From the NCBI GenBank assembly GCA_003457135.1, contig DMSQ01000040.1, forward strand, positions 35,148-99,147: 64,000 bases of DNA, given 5' to 3'. Under the pieces are notes generated by a model. That model was not told the DNA's origin and did not search any database. It was given only the letters and a program-made list of their open reading frames with translations. Position 1 is the first letter of the stretch. The number at the start of each line of letters is the position of its first letter. Shown piece by piece: positions 1 through 8,470 of the stretch. The stretch comes from Prolixibacteraceae bacterium (GTDB lineage Bacteria > Bacteroidota > Bacteroidia > Bacteroidales > Prolixibacteraceae). A program made the translations under genes and the position numbers.

Positions 1-137
1 AAAAGATTGAAGATGAACGGATATTGAAAAGAAGTAAGGAGCTCGGGATCGAAGGCAATTACAAATTGCTTTATTATCTGGAAGGATTAGAGCGGTCAAT
101 TTTGAAATTAACAGAACCTCTATACGACCGCCTATGA
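1..137 (+). CDS. Hypothetical phage protein, C-terminal fragment
   Basis: An open frame enters from the left edge and ends at the TGA at 135-137, giving about 44 visible residues rich in Lys, Glu and Leu and probably helical. Its stop overlaps the start of the next gene as ATGA, the usual sign of translational coupling, so it belongs to the same operon as the DNA methyltransferase. Nothing in the visible part identifies a family. Confidence 0.6.
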   Translation, partial: KIEDERILKRSKELGIEGNYKLLYYLEGLERSILKLTEPLYDRL

Positions 138-1918
138 AACCACAACACCTATTCGAAGAAATAAAGTTAGGCCCGTTGATGTTGCACCTAAATAAAGGTT
201 ACGATGTGGCCAATGGACGAATGATCTTCTGGATCGATTTATTTGCCGGAGCTGGCGGAACTACAACAGGTATCCATCTGGCCGGATTGGAAAATGTAAA
301 GGTTGTGGCCTGTGTGAACCACGATCACAATGCGCTGATGAGTCACTGGCACAACCATCCAGACTGCATGCACTTTGTTGAAGATGTTCGCGACTTTAAA
401 GTAGTTGTTGCCCTGAGTAACCTGGTTGCCGAATTACGGTCGCAATTTCCGGAATGCGTGATTAACCTGTGGGCCAGTCTGGAATGTACCAACTACAGTA
501 AAGCCAAAGGCGGTTTACCCCGCGATGCCGACAGCCGAACCCTGGCACATGCCCTGTTTATGTACATCGAAGAATTGCAGCCCGATTACGTGTACATCGA
601 AAATGTTCGGGAATTTATGAGTTGGGGCCCTTTGGACGAAAAAGGCCGTCCGATATCAAAACTGAATGGCCGCGATTACCTGCGCTGGATTAAAGAATTA
701 TGCAGTTACGGATATCAGTACGATTACCAGCTGATCAATTCAGCCGATCACGGAGCATATACCAGCCGAGAAAGGTATTTCGGGCAATTTGCAAAGATTG
801 GACTACCCATGAAATGGCCTGAAACAACACATTCAAAGTCTCCTGATCATGGTGGATTATTCGGCGCCAAAGCCAAATGGAAACCCGTGCGCGAAGTACT
901 CGATCTGGAAGACGAAGGCCGGAGCATATTTACCCGAAAGAAACCACTCTCAGAAAAAACACTGGAGCGTATTTATGCCGGTCTGGTCAAGTTCGTTGCC
1001 GGTGGTGAAGATCTATTTACCATCCGTTACAACGGTGGCGATATGAAAGAGAAATCGAAATCGGTATTGAACCCATTGGGAGCAATTGCCACCAGTAACC
1101 GACATGGATTGATTAAGTCAGTTTTCCTTTCGAAGTATTATTCCGGCCATCCGGAAAGCAAGAACATATCAGTTAATCAACCGGCTGGATCCATCACCAC
1201 GAAAGACAGCCATTCAGCAGTTTTCCTGAGTCATTATTATGGCAATGGATTCAACACTTCATTGGATGATCCTTGCCCAACCATCACCACCAAAGAACGG
1301 GTTGCAAAGATTGAATCGCAGTTTATTCAGAACTATTATTCAGGCGGCGGACAGCTGGGCAGCATTGAACAACCAAACCCAACCATTACAGGAGTACCTA
1401 AACAACGACTGACTACCATAAACTTTATGGACCAACAATATGGCCACTCAAAACCATCGAGCATTGAAGAACCGGCAGGAACGATTACCAGCAACCCCAA
1501 ATTAAATCTGATATCAGCAGAACATTTTTTACTGAATCCACAATATGCCAATAAAGGAGGATCACTTGATAAACCTTGCTTTACTTTAATTGCCAGAATG
1601 GATAAAATGCCACCATACATTGTTGCCGCCAGTTCCGGGAAGATCTTCGCCATGCCAATCTTTGAACGCGAATGTGCAACGATGCAAAAGATCAGGATGT
1701 TCATGGCCATTTACGGAATCGTAGATATAAAAATGCGGATGCTGATCATTGACGAGCTCCTGAGAATTCAGGGTTTTCCGGATGGATATAAGCTAGAAGG
1801 CACTCAAACTGAGCAAAAGAAGTTTATCGGAAATGCTGTAGTTCCGGTAGTTGCCAAAGCATTGGTAAAAAGCAATAGTAAAGCCATTGAAATATATTAT
1901 AATAAAATAGCCGTATGA
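134..1918 (+). CDS. DNA (cytosine-5)-methyltransferase, phage type with repeated recognition region
   Basis: Likely transfers a methyl group from S-adenosylmethionine to C5 of cytosine, protecting phage DNA from host restriction. Visible motifs: I, DLFAGAGGTTTG near residue 36; IV, SLECTNYSKAKGG near residue 115 with the catalytic Cys (the usual PPCQ is replaced by SLECT); VI, ENVREF; VIII, RERYF; and IX-X near the C-terminus, IQGFPDGY followed by KKFIGNAVVPV. Between VIII and IX, about residues 310-500, lie five or six units of roughly 40 residues, each built on a P-x-x-T-I-T core. At 594 residues it is longer than a minimal enzyme because of this region. No cognate endonuclease is adjacent, so it is probably an orphan. 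Confidence 0.9.
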   Translation: MKPQHLFEEIKLGPLMLHLNKGYDVANGRMIFWIDLFAGAGGTTTGIHLAGLENVKVVACVNHDHNALMSHWHNHPDCMHFVEDVRDFKVVVALSNLVAELRSQFPECVINLWASLECTNYSKAKGGLPRDADSRTLAHALFMYIEELQPDYVYIENVREFMSWGPLDEKGRPISKLNGRDYLRWIKELCSYGYQYDYQLINSADHGAYTSRERYFGQFAKIGLPMKWPETTHSKSPDHGGLFGAKAKWKPVREVLDLEDEGRSIFTRKKPLSEKTLERIYAGLVKFVAGGEDLFTIRYNGGDMKEKSKSVLNPLGAIATSNRHGLIKSVFLSKYYSGHPESKNISVNQPAGSITTKDSHSAVFLSHYYGNGFNTSLDDPCPTITTKERVAKIESQFIQNYYSGGGQLGSIEQPNPTITGVPKQRLTTINFMDQQYGHSKPSSIEEPAGTITSNPKLNLISAEHFLLNPQYANKGGSLDKPCFTLIARMDKMPPYIVAASSGKIFAMPIFERECATMQKIRMFMAIYGIVDIKMRMLIIDELLRIQGFPDGYKLEGTQTEQKKFIGNAVVPVVAKALVKSNSKAIEIYYNKIAV

Positions 1919-2133
1919 AAGTAGATTTTTACACCAGCAACGAACAGTTAGCACCTACCGTGGGCAATTACCTGTTCAGCCAGGAATGCAGCCTGATCAT
2001 GAACGGTCAATACATCGAACAGCATGGGCAGTGGTACCAGGTAACCGGCCAGACTATTGCGGATAACAAAACTGAAGCGCTGGCAGTATTTGTTTATCCG
2101 GTACCCAGGAGACCGATACGGATAGGAGTATAG
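1915..2133 (+). CDS. Hypothetical small phage protein
   Basis: A 72-residue protein whose ATG overlaps the stop of the methyltransferase (ATGA), so it is translationally coupled to it. It is neutral and compact, with no signal peptide or membrane segment, and ends in a basic Arg/Pro-rich tail. No family is recognised. The coupling suggests a role linked to the upstream DNA-modification gene, but this is only context. Confidence 0.6.
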   Translation: MKVDFYTSNEQLAPTVGNYLFSQECSLIMNGQYIEQHGQWYQVTGQTIADNKTEALAVFVYPVPRRPIRIGV

Positions 2134-2171
2134 ATTCAATACCATTATAAAACCTTTTTAAAACAAAAATT

Positions 2172-2432
2172 ATGAGCTACAAAATTATCGAAGTACATCA
2201 AGTCTACGAAGACAACAAAATTTCGGAAGTTGCAGTATTATGGCAAGAAAATGAGTTAGGATGGGTAAGAGCATCGTATTGCACAACCCGACCATGTTCA
2301 GGCTATAAATTTCTTAAGCCTGACGAAATATTATCACCTGAATTGATACAGAAAGTTGCAGGGCAAGGAATGAATTTGCCAGATGATAAAAAGTCAATAT
2401 ACTTCCCAGGCAAAAGAAAGTGGGGGCGATAA
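2172..2432 (+). CDS. Hypothetical small phage protein
   Basis: An 86-residue cytosolic-looking protein, Lys- and Glu-rich, preceded by an A-rich stretch typical of Bacteroidota start regions. It is the last gene before a strong intrinsic terminator (2463-2499), so it closes the methyltransferase operon. No motif or family is recognised. Confidence 0.6.
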   Translation: MSYKIIEVHQVYEDNKISEVAVLWQENELGWVRASYCTTRPCSGYKFLKPDEILSPELIQKVAGQGMNLPDDKKSIYFPGKRKWGR

Positions 2433-2462
2433 ATGATTAGATGCTGAAACCATCTCAACCGC

Positions 2463-2499
2463 AGCCAGATACTCCGAGCACTCGGGGTCTGGCTTTTTT
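2463..2499 (+). terminator. Intrinsic terminator after the methyltransferase operon
   Basis: Arms AGCCAGA and TCTGGCT enclose a further CCGA/TCGG helix and are followed by six T. It separates the methyltransferase operon from the next gene. Confidence 0.85.
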
Positions 2500-2617
2500 A
2501 ATTCAGTCCGGAGAAATAGTTTATAAATATTCAAGTCTATATCTATTTTTATATGTATATTAGTCCGCTTCATTCACCGGTTTTAAGAGTCAACCTTTAA
2601 CCCATGAATATTTCCGT

Positions 2618-3142
2618 ATGTCCGATAAAAATCAACCGATTAAGCCCTCAGTAGTTATCGATATTCCGCCCATTCTCGAAGCCTTTCTGCGCTTTGCTAC
2701 CGAAACTCCCAAAGATCAGACCGAAATAGTAGTGACCAGAAAAACCGAATTTGGGAAACTGATCAATGCTTTTCTATCGAAATCGACCAAGCCACCTGAC
2801 CATATCCCGTCCGAAAATCCTGTTCACATCCTGATACCGCGAACCCCTCACAATTGGTACTCGCTGGAGACCATGTATGTGTATATTAGCAGGGAAGACC
2901 AGGAGCAAATTATTGACCGCATCGAGGTATTTTTTAATAAATGGATTGACGTTTTCTTTCAGGATGGATATGCGATGAATCTTTGCCAGCTCGATATTAT
3001 TGAATCGGTTTTGGATATTTTAAACCAGCGGATGAATACAGCAAACTTCGACCAAATCAAAAAACGTGACTACCGAAAAACAAAGTCGGAGATACGCGAA
3101 CGGTCGAAGCGAATATTAAGACAAAGATTATCAACAGCTTAA
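2618..3142 (+). CDS. Hypothetical phage protein
   Basis: A 174-residue protein with a very basic C-terminal tail (about residues 145-174, many Lys and Arg) and a middle rich in aromatic and acidic residues. It has no membrane segment. The gene is monocistronic, lying between a terminator and an independent small gene. The basic tail would suit nucleic-acid binding, but no domain is recognised and the function is unknown. Confidence 0.65.
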   Translation: MSDKNQPIKPSVVIDIPPILEAFLRFATETPKDQTEIVVTRKTEFGKLINAFLSKSTKPPDHIPSENPVHILIPRTPHNWYSLETMYVYISREDQEQIIDRIEVFFNKWIDVFFQDGYAMNLCQLDIIESVLDILNQRMNTANFDQIKKRDYRKTKSEIRERSKRILRQRLSTA

Positions 3143-3210
3143 CAATCCGAAAAATATTTTTCTAAAATGCAGATCAAATACAGTGATATATATTAGAAAA
3201 AACAGCCATC

Positions 3211-3675
3211 ATGAACACAGCACCTGAATGCCAAAACCTGGGAGGTATAAGTTATATCAGTTTGATTGCACTTGACGACTTGCTTACAATACCCGAGCCT
3301 TTAGCCGGTGAAATTAGTTTCAATGATCTAAGTTTTAATTCAGGCAGCGCATTTCAGGAGATATACTTTACTCCCGATACCGGATCGTTCAGTGAAAATG
3401 AAGACAGGACCAATGCCGGAAGTGTATGGAAAAAGGAAATTAACATCCAGATTCCAAAAATCAGGTCTGAAATCATCGCGGGGCTTAAAACCTTCGAAAA
3501 CCGGAAGAATGCCGCTTTGGTTACCGATATGAATAATACCAGTTTTTTGGTTTTTCCGGTCAGAATTTTGAGAAAAAAACAAATTCCGGGGCAAATAACT
3601 TCAATTAATGCCATAATGGTGAATTTGACCGGCAGTTCAATCAGCGAATCACCTGTAATTACAGACCTTCCATAG
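3211..3675 (+). CDS. Hypothetical phage protein, possibly structural
   Basis: A 154-residue protein lying just ahead of the capsid operon and upstream of a candidate late promoter (3682-3716). The N-terminal half is acidic. The C-terminal half has alternating hydrophobic stretches of the kind found in beta-rich virion proteins. Position suggests a head or head-tail protein, but no family is recognised and this is inference from context only. Confidence 0.6.
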   Translation: MNTAPECQNLGGISYISLIALDDLLTIPEPLAGEISFNDLSFNSGSAFQEIYFTPDTGSFSENEDRTNAGSVWKKEINIQIPKIRSEIIAGLKTFENRKNAALVTDMNNTSFLVFPVRILRKKQIPGQITSINAIMVNLTGSSISESPVITDLP

Positions 3676-3681
3676 CCTTTA

Positions 3682-3716
3682 GTCCTTTATTTACCCTTTG
3701 TTCTATTGTAAAGTTG
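3682..3716 (+). promoter_or_regulatory. Candidate phage late promoter 1 (capsid operon)
   Basis: GTCCTTT at 3682-3688, 20 bp, then TAAAGTTG at 3709-3716, which resembles the Bacteroidota -7 element TAnnTTTG. The capsid-operon start at 3737 lies 20 bp further on. One of ten copies with identical spacing in the prophage. Confidence 0.7.
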
Positions 3717-3736
3717 TATGCTTAAAAGCTACAACT

Positions 3737-5131
3737 ATGCAATACTCTATCGCGAAAGACATTTTTGGTTCACCCTGGTATTTGCATGCACGAGGATTAC
3801 AGCAATATATGCCAATCGTTCGCGGGATGCTGGGCGGCGCCATGATTGTTGAAGAAACAGAACCCAAAGAAAATATTCCTTTTGCCATTTCAGCCAACAC
3901 CCTTACTCCAGTCGCCAGTTATTGGGACGATGACGAGGACGATGACGCTCCGGAAGTTGATGAGCCTACTTACGAAAAAGTAGTGCATGTACTACCGGTA
4001 CGTGGCGTACTGATGAAGAACGATATGATATGTGGTCCGGTTGGATCCAGAACATTAGCCCGCAGGCTGATAAATGCTGATAACGATGAATCGGTAATTG
4101 GCCATGTAATGATTATTGAAGGACCGGGTGGTGCTGCCAATGCCGTGCCGGAATTAACCGATGCCATACAGAAATGTACCAAACCAATTGTAGTGTGGGT
4201 CGATGGCATGATGGCCAGCGCGCACATGTATGTTGGCGCGTTTGCAAATGAGCGTATTGCATCCAGACCAACCGACCTGGTTGGTTGCATTGGTACCATG
4301 TTGGTTTATTCGGGCCGCATTGCGAAAAGCGATGAAGACATGATGAAAGAACGCGAGGTAACCATTTATGCCGATGATGCTTTCGAAAAAAACGAGGAAT
4401 ATGAAACGGCCATTAATGAATTCGATTTCAAACTTGCCAAAGAAAGAATACTGAATCCTCATATGATTCAATTTGTGAACGACATGAAGGCTCAACTTTC
4501 GGGAGTGGAAGATAAGCATCTGCATGGACGCACATTCCAGGCCGGTGAAGTGATAGGCTCACTGGTTGACCGGATCGGAAGTTTTGACGATGCCGTTAAC
4601 CGCGTGATTGAGCTGGCCAACTACACTAAAAAAGAAATCCCTGCTTCCAATTCAGGAGGTCAGACGGAAAATAATAATTCAAAAATTAAGTCATCCATGA
4701 AGTTTCCAAAAATCCAATCCGCCCTGGCCCAGGATTCACTTGAATTCGAAGCCGATGGTCGCCGCACTTTCACCGAAGATGAAATGACGGCGCTCGAAAC
4801 TGCTATTGGTGAACCCGGTTCAGCCGAACTGGAACACCAACTTGAACTGGAAAATTCGGCCAGACTTGCTGCTGAAGCCAGTTTGCAAACTGCCCAGGAG
4901 GCCGCAACGGCCGCTGAACAGTTGGTTACCGAACGCGACCAGGCTATCGCCTCGTTACAGGGCGAAATCGCTACCCTCAAAGCAGGACCAGCCGAACAAG
5001 CTGCCATTGCTGTTACAGAACAAGACGTTGATGGCGCAGTAAAACCTGGCGCGGTAAGTTCTAAACACGAAGACCTTGGTTCACAGCTCGAAGCTGTATC
5101 ACAGGAATACCTTGGTAAAACCCTTAAATAA
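3737..5131 (+). CDS. Prohead protease (S49/ClpP-like) fused to scaffold protein
   Basis: A 464-residue head-maturation protein. Residues about 80-290 form a signal-peptide-peptidase/S49-type domain: a conserved hydrophobic strand, GPGG, then DGMMASAHMY with the probable catalytic Ser, then GCIGTM. Residues about 325-464 are Ala/Glu/Gln-rich and coiled-coil-like, as in scaffold proteins, so protease and scaffold are joined as in lambda gpC/Nu3. An in-frame ATG at 4697, opening MKFPKIQSALAQ, could start a free scaffold product. The ATG at 3737 is chosen because upstream alternatives fall inside the candidate promoter. The major capsid gene follows after 8 bp. Confidence 0.85.
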   Translation: MQYSIAKDIFGSPWYLHARGLQQYMPIVRGMLGGAMIVEETEPKENIPFAISANTLTPVASYWDDDEDDDAPEVDEPTYEKVVHVLPVRGVLMKNDMICGPVGSRTLARRLINADNDESVIGHVMIIEGPGGAANAVPELTDAIQKCTKPIVVWVDGMMASAHMYVGAFANERIASRPTDLVGCIGTMLVYSGRIAKSDEDMMKEREVTIYADDAFEKNEEYETAINEFDFKLAKERILNPHMIQFVNDMKAQLSGVEDKHLHGRTFQAGEVIGSLVDRIGSFDDAVNRVIELANYTKKEIPASNSGGQTENNNSKIKSSMKFPKIQSALAQDSLEFEADGRRTFTEDEMTALETAIGEPGSAELEHQLELENSARLAAEASLQTAQEAATAAEQLVTERDQAIASLQGEIATLKAGPAEQAAIAVTEQDVDGAVKPGAVSSKHEDLGSQLEAVSQEYLGKTLK

Positions 5132-5139
5132 TTTATATA

Positions 5140-6195
5140 ATGGATGCTGTAAATATTAGCGGACTACAAAGGGCAGCTGTAACTTATCAGAAAGATTTCA
5201 TGCTGCTCCCTTATGCTGTATTGATTCCTGTATTGCAAGAGCTTAAAATCTCGATGCTTGAGGTGAACAATAAAGACATTGTGATTGTGAAAGAACGTGC
5301 TGGCGGCGCTGCCCGTCCATACGTGGCCGGAACGATAAACTACAAAAACGAAATTTCACGTTTGATCGAACGCGAATTGCAAACCTACCGTGCTGTTGCT
5401 CCTATTCGGGACAACATTACGAATTACAGTACCAAACAGGTATTGTTCGATGCTGCAAAAAACAAGGTTAATAATCAAAGCAAACAACATCCGCTCGAAC
5501 GCGATATTATTGCCGACATTATTACCACTGTTGGTGAAGATATTATCGACTGCCTTTTCCATGCAGTTCGTAATGTAGCCGACCAAACCCCACAAGGTAT
5601 GGCCAATGGTTTCTATACCCTTGCCGATGCAGAGATTGTTGCCGGTGACATTTCTGAAGCCAAAGGTAACCTGGTTGCCTGCGGTGATTTGACTGCTCCT
5701 GCCAATGCAACTGACCTGACTGCTTTCAACAGCCTTCGCGACTGGTTGCGTAACATCTATCCAAAATGGCGTCAGAAACCTGCCGTTCTGTATATTCCTT
5801 ACAATTCGCTGATCAACGTGAAAGATTCGCTGGAAAACAAAAAAACATCGTACAAGGATGTGACTTTTGCCAGCTTGCTCACCCAGCTGCAGGAAGATGC
5901 CGGAATTCCTAATTTGCAGATTGTATCGCACTACTGTTTGGGTATTGGAGATCGCCTGATGCTTACCCAACCTGGTAACCTCGATTTGGGTATGAACACT
6001 TTCGGCGATGCCGGTTTTGTTCAGGTCCGTTCACCTTTCGAAGATCCTAACGAAGTACAGTTCTGGAACCAGTTTGAAATTGGTATGCGTATCAAAAATC
6101 TGAACAAAAACGGATTCATGATCAGCGATGGTTCAGTAACTGGTAATGAACTTTCAGGAGATTACACCGGCTCGGGTGCAGATCTCGGAGTATAA
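5140..6195 (+). CDS. Major capsid protein
   Basis: A 351-residue protein directly downstream of the protease-scaffold gene, the standard place for the major capsid protein. Composition and layout fit the HK97 fold: a helical N-terminal arm with charged residues, a central alpha/beta region, and a C-terminal segment ending in a glycine-rich stretch. No catalytic motif or membrane segment is present. The assignment rests on gene order, size and overall character, not on a diagnostic motif. Confidence 0.8.
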   Translation: MDAVNISGLQRAAVTYQKDFMLLPYAVLIPVLQELKISMLEVNNKDIVIVKERAGGAARPYVAGTINYKNEISRLIERELQTYRAVAPIRDNITNYSTKQVLFDAAKNKVNNQSKQHPLERDIIADIITTVGEDIIDCLFHAVRNVADQTPQGMANGFYTLADAEIVAGDISEAKGNLVACGDLTAPANATDLTAFNSLRDWLRNIYPKWRQKPAVLYIPYNSLINVKDSLENKKTSYKDVTFASLLTQLQEDAGIPNLQIVSHYCLGIGDRLMLTQPGNLDLGMNTFGDAGFVQVRSPFEDPNEVQFWNQFEIGMRIKNLNKNGFMISDGSVTGNELSGDYTGSGADLGV

Positions 6196-6211
6196 TCTAA
6201 AAAATCTAAAA

Positions 6212-6219
6212 AAGGAGGA
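6212..6219 (+). promoter_or_regulatory. Canonical Shine-Dalgarno site
   Basis: AAGGAGGA lies 6 bp before the ATG at 6226. Such a strong anti-16S match is unusual in Bacteroidota, where most genes rely on A-rich, unstructured leaders. It fixes the start of the following virion gene and suggests very high translation. Confidence 0.7.
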
Positions 6220-6225
6220 ACTACT

Positions 6226-6771
6226 ATGAACTTTGATGTATTAGATTTTGAGGAAGGCATGAACAATATGGGCGGTTTACGCTCGATCGGTTATTACGGC
6301 TTTATTGCCGATGTTGAATCGTTCCCGGAACTTCCGGCAGCTCCTGCAACATTGGAAGAATCGATCGTGATCACCGAAGATATTGTTCTGAAAGCCGGAA
6401 AAACAATGTACTCGATGTATGGAACTGCTGAAACTGCCGGTTTAAATGGTGAAAGCCAGGGCGAACGCGACGGTAAAAGCACTAAACGTACAGCTACATG
6501 GTTTTACCCAACTACCAGCAAGAAAACGCTGGGAGCTGCATTGAAATTTCAGAACCGGAGAATGTTTTTCGTGTATCAGGAACATGATGGTAAATACCGT
6601 TTACACGGATCTCCTTCCTTTCCTGCTGAAGTTTCGGCCAACGACACTACCGGTACTGCAGTAACCGACCGTAAGGGTGTAACCTTCACCATCGCTGACA
6701 GTGGTTTTGGCCCCTGCCCAATTTACGAAGGAGCAATTCCTGTTGATTCAGCAATGGATTTGGGAGTTTAA
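6226..6771 (+). CDS. Probable major tail or other abundant virion protein
   Basis: A 181-residue protein next to the capsid gene, behind a textbook ribosome-binding site and before a strong terminator, as expected for an abundant structural protein. It has an acidic N-terminus, a central region with NRRMFFVYQEHDG, and a Thr/Gly-rich beta-type C-terminal half (residues 115-181). This pattern resembles the tail-tube proteins of Bacteroidota siphophages, but a head-decoration role cannot be excluded. It ends with DLGV, as the capsid protein does with ADLGV. Confidence 0.6.
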   Translation: MNFDVLDFEEGMNNMGGLRSIGYYGFIADVESFPELPAAPATLEESIVITEDIVLKAGKTMYSMYGTAETAGLNGESQGERDGKSTKRTATWFYPTTSKKTLGAALKFQNRRMFFVYQEHDGKYRLHGSPSFPAEVSANDTTGTAVTDRKGVTFTIADSGFGPCPIYEGAIPVDSAMDLGV

Positions 6772-6792
6772 GCGCTCTTTGAAATATCAGAA

Positions 6793-6820
6793 AGCCCCCG
6801 AGTACTCGGGGGCTTTTTTT
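6793..6820 (+). terminator. Intrinsic terminator of the capsid operon
   Basis: Perfect 10-bp stem AGCCCCCGAG with loop TA, followed by seven T. It ends the capsid operon immediately before the next gene. Confidence 0.9.
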
Positions 6821-6831
6821 ATACCTAAATA

Positions 6832-7662
6832 ATGGCAACAAAAATTAAACTTGAAAATGAAATAAAGAAGCTCCAGAATGAACTGGACGCTTACCGGAAT
6901 GGTGAACGTGTAGTTGATGTGATATACCCCAATGTTAAAAAGTTTGTTCAATGGGAAGAAATGAAATATTCGCTCCGGTCGCTCGAAAAAAACCTGACCG
7001 TAGTAAAATTCAGGATTTTGATCGTTGGCGAACTTCCGGAGTGGATTAACACCGATGAAGTTCATTTTATCCCGGTTGAATATTCCGGCGAAACCCCGCG
7101 CATCGATATTTTGCACAAACACATGGCAGTGATCAATCACCCGGATGTAAACGAAGAATATTTCTGGATGAATGACGACATCTACCTGATCAATAAAGTG
7201 ATGTATGCCGATTTATGCCTGCCCGTAGCGGTTAACGATTTAAACAGCAAGGCTCCAATGCTATCACTGCAAACTGTTTGGGGCCGCGACAACCTCAGAA
7301 GCCTCAAGTTATTACAGCAGGAAGGTTTACCAACATGGAACTATGCGGTACATATTCCGCACCGTTTCGAAAAAAGCAAGGTAAAATACCTGGTTGAAAA
7401 ATATAATATGCTTGCCGATCCGATTGTGTTGGAGCAAATTTATTATAACTACTGGTTTAAAGATTTTTTACCGTACTGGAGCGCTTTGGACTTGAAAAAC
7501 AACCAGGGATTTTGCATTAACCGGCCATATCCCAACTGGGAAAATATGAAAGCCCAAATGAAGGTGAAGAAATACCTTAATAATTCGGAGGGAGGAATGA
7601 GCGAAGAAATTAAAAAGGTAATTATGAAGCTGTTTCCTGATAAGTCGCGATTCGAAAAGTAA
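6832..7662 (+). CDS. Stealth-like sugar-phosphate transferase homologue
   Basis: A 276-residue cytosolic protein. After a short coiled-coil N-terminus, residues about 28-135 follow the layout of the Stealth family (capsule hexose-1-phosphotransferases): a DVIYP-type start, a Tyr-Ser-Leu-Arg-Ser-Leu segment, a strand with ILIVGELPEWI, and the conserved acidic motif FWMNDDIYLI. The C-terminal part is Tyr- and Trp-rich. It is shorter than full Stealth enzymes. Lying directly after the capsid operon and near two further sugar genes (17.9-20.8 kb), it may decorate virion proteins or alter host surface polysaccharide. Enzymatic activity is inference. Confidence 0.6.
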   Translation: MATKIKLENEIKKLQNELDAYRNGERVVDVIYPNVKKFVQWEEMKYSLRSLEKNLTVVKFRILIVGELPEWINTDEVHFIPVEYSGETPRIDILHKHMAVINHPDVNEEYFWMNDDIYLINKVMYADLCLPVAVNDLNSKAPMLSLQTVWGRDNLRSLKLLQQEGLPTWNYAVHIPHRFEKSKVKYLVEKYNMLADPIVLEQIYYNYWFKDFLPYWSALDLKNNQGFCINRPYPNWENMKAQMKVKKYLNNSEGGMSEEIKKVIMKLFPDKSRFEK

Positions 7663-7673
7663 ACGAATTGTAA

Positions 7674-7699
7674 AGCCCTGGGTAATCGGGGCTTTTTTT
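7674..7699 (+). terminator. Intrinsic terminator
   Basis: AGCCC paired with GGGCT around a short loop, followed by seven T. It lies directly after the Stealth-like gene. Confidence 0.8.
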
Positions 7700-7702
7700 A
7701 TC

Positions 7703-7737
7703 GTCCTTTTTTTGTGCGCACAAAAAAAGGATGTTTA
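7703..7737 (+). promoter_or_regulatory. Candidate phage late promoter 2 with overlapping perfect palindrome
   Basis: GTCCTTT at 7703-7709, 20 bp, then GATGTTTA at 7730-7737. This is the weakest -7 match of the set. A perfect 28-bp palindrome (7704-7731; left arm TCCTTTTTTTGTGC) fills the spacer and part of both boxes and could be an operator. Confidence 0.55.
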
Positions 7738-7760
7738 GCACAAATAATAAATCCATTATC

Positions 7761-8243
7761 ATGAGTTTAACAACAGATTCCCGCGATCCCAGGCTTGGAC
7801 ATGGAGCAGACGACCAACCCGTTCCACAAAACGAAGTCTATTTGGTACTTTCTGCAGAAGAAATTGCCAAGGGATTTATCCGGCCTGTCAGGAGGTCATA
7901 TATTCATGTAGGCAAAATAACTGAATTGAAGGGTGGAACAATTGAACCACTATCAAGAGAAGAAGCATCCAGATTTGGCGATCCTGATAAGTATGTTGCC
8001 TTCTTACGTTATCCTGAATCTGAATCTCCTTTAGTAGGTAAGGCACTCACACAGAAAGAAGTTGATAATGTTGGAAAAAATATTGGTGGTTGTGGATCGT
8101 TCACTACAATGAACCTAACCATTGCTGAAACCTATGCCAGAGATCCTAAATTCTACGGGGCAACTTACTGTTGCTTCTGCCAAAAGCATCTGCCAGTTAA
8201 TGAGTTTGTGTGGGATGGAACGAATGAAAGAGTTGGCTCATGA
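7761..8243 (+). CDS. Hypothetical phage protein with Cys-rich C-terminal segment
   Basis: A 160-residue protein with the C-terminal segment AETYARDPKFYGATYCC followed by FCQKHLPVNEFVWDGT. The Cys/His cluster (Cys near residues 137-141, His near 144) may bind zinc. The same combination of a Tyr-Ala-Arg-Asp-Pro segment and a Phe-x-Trp-Asp-Gly-Thr ending is familiar in uncharacterised phage proteins. An upstream ATG at 7731 falls in the candidate promoter's -7 box, so 7761 is preferred. The next gene overlaps as ATGA. Confidence 0.65.
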   Translation: MSLTTDSRDPRLGHGADDQPVPQNEVYLVLSAEEIAKGFIRPVRRSYIHVGKITELKGGTIEPLSREEASRFGDPDKYVAFLRYPESESPLVGKALTQKEVDNVGKNIGGCGSFTTMNLTIAETYARDPKFYGATYCCFCQKHLPVNEFVWDGTNERVGS

Positions 8244-8443
8244 AAAAGGTTGGAATAGTTTGCGATAATTATAAAGTCAATAAATTCAAAGAAGAACTTA
8301 TTTTAAAAGGATTCACTGATTTCGAGGTTATTCCCCTTCCAAAAGATTGCAGCAATATAGTTGTAAATGTTGCTGTTGAATTAATATCGGAAATAAGTAA
8401 AATCTGCCAAACAGTTGAACTTTATTTCAAGCGAAGCAATTAA
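8240..8443 (+). CDS. Hypothetical small phage protein
   Basis: A 67-residue protein translationally coupled (ATGA) to the Cys-rich protein upstream. It looks like a small alpha/beta protein: an N-terminal strand KKVGIVCDNY, a Lys-rich helix, and a second hydrophobic strand. No membrane segment or known motif is seen, and the function is unknown. Confidence 0.6.
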   Translation: MKKVGIVCDNYKVNKFKEELILKGFTDFEVIPLPKDCSNIVVNVAVELISEISKICQTVELYFKRSN

Positions 8444-8470
8444 AAATAGAAGATATTAAAAAAACGAACT

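Noticed and set aside
849..1710. Overlapping open frames on both strands within the methyltransferase gene
   Set aside because: Shadow frames of a long gene with clear motifs.
7731..7760. Earlier ATG for the Cys-rich protein
   Set aside because: It falls in the palindrome and candidate -7 box; 7761 has the normal A-rich leader.
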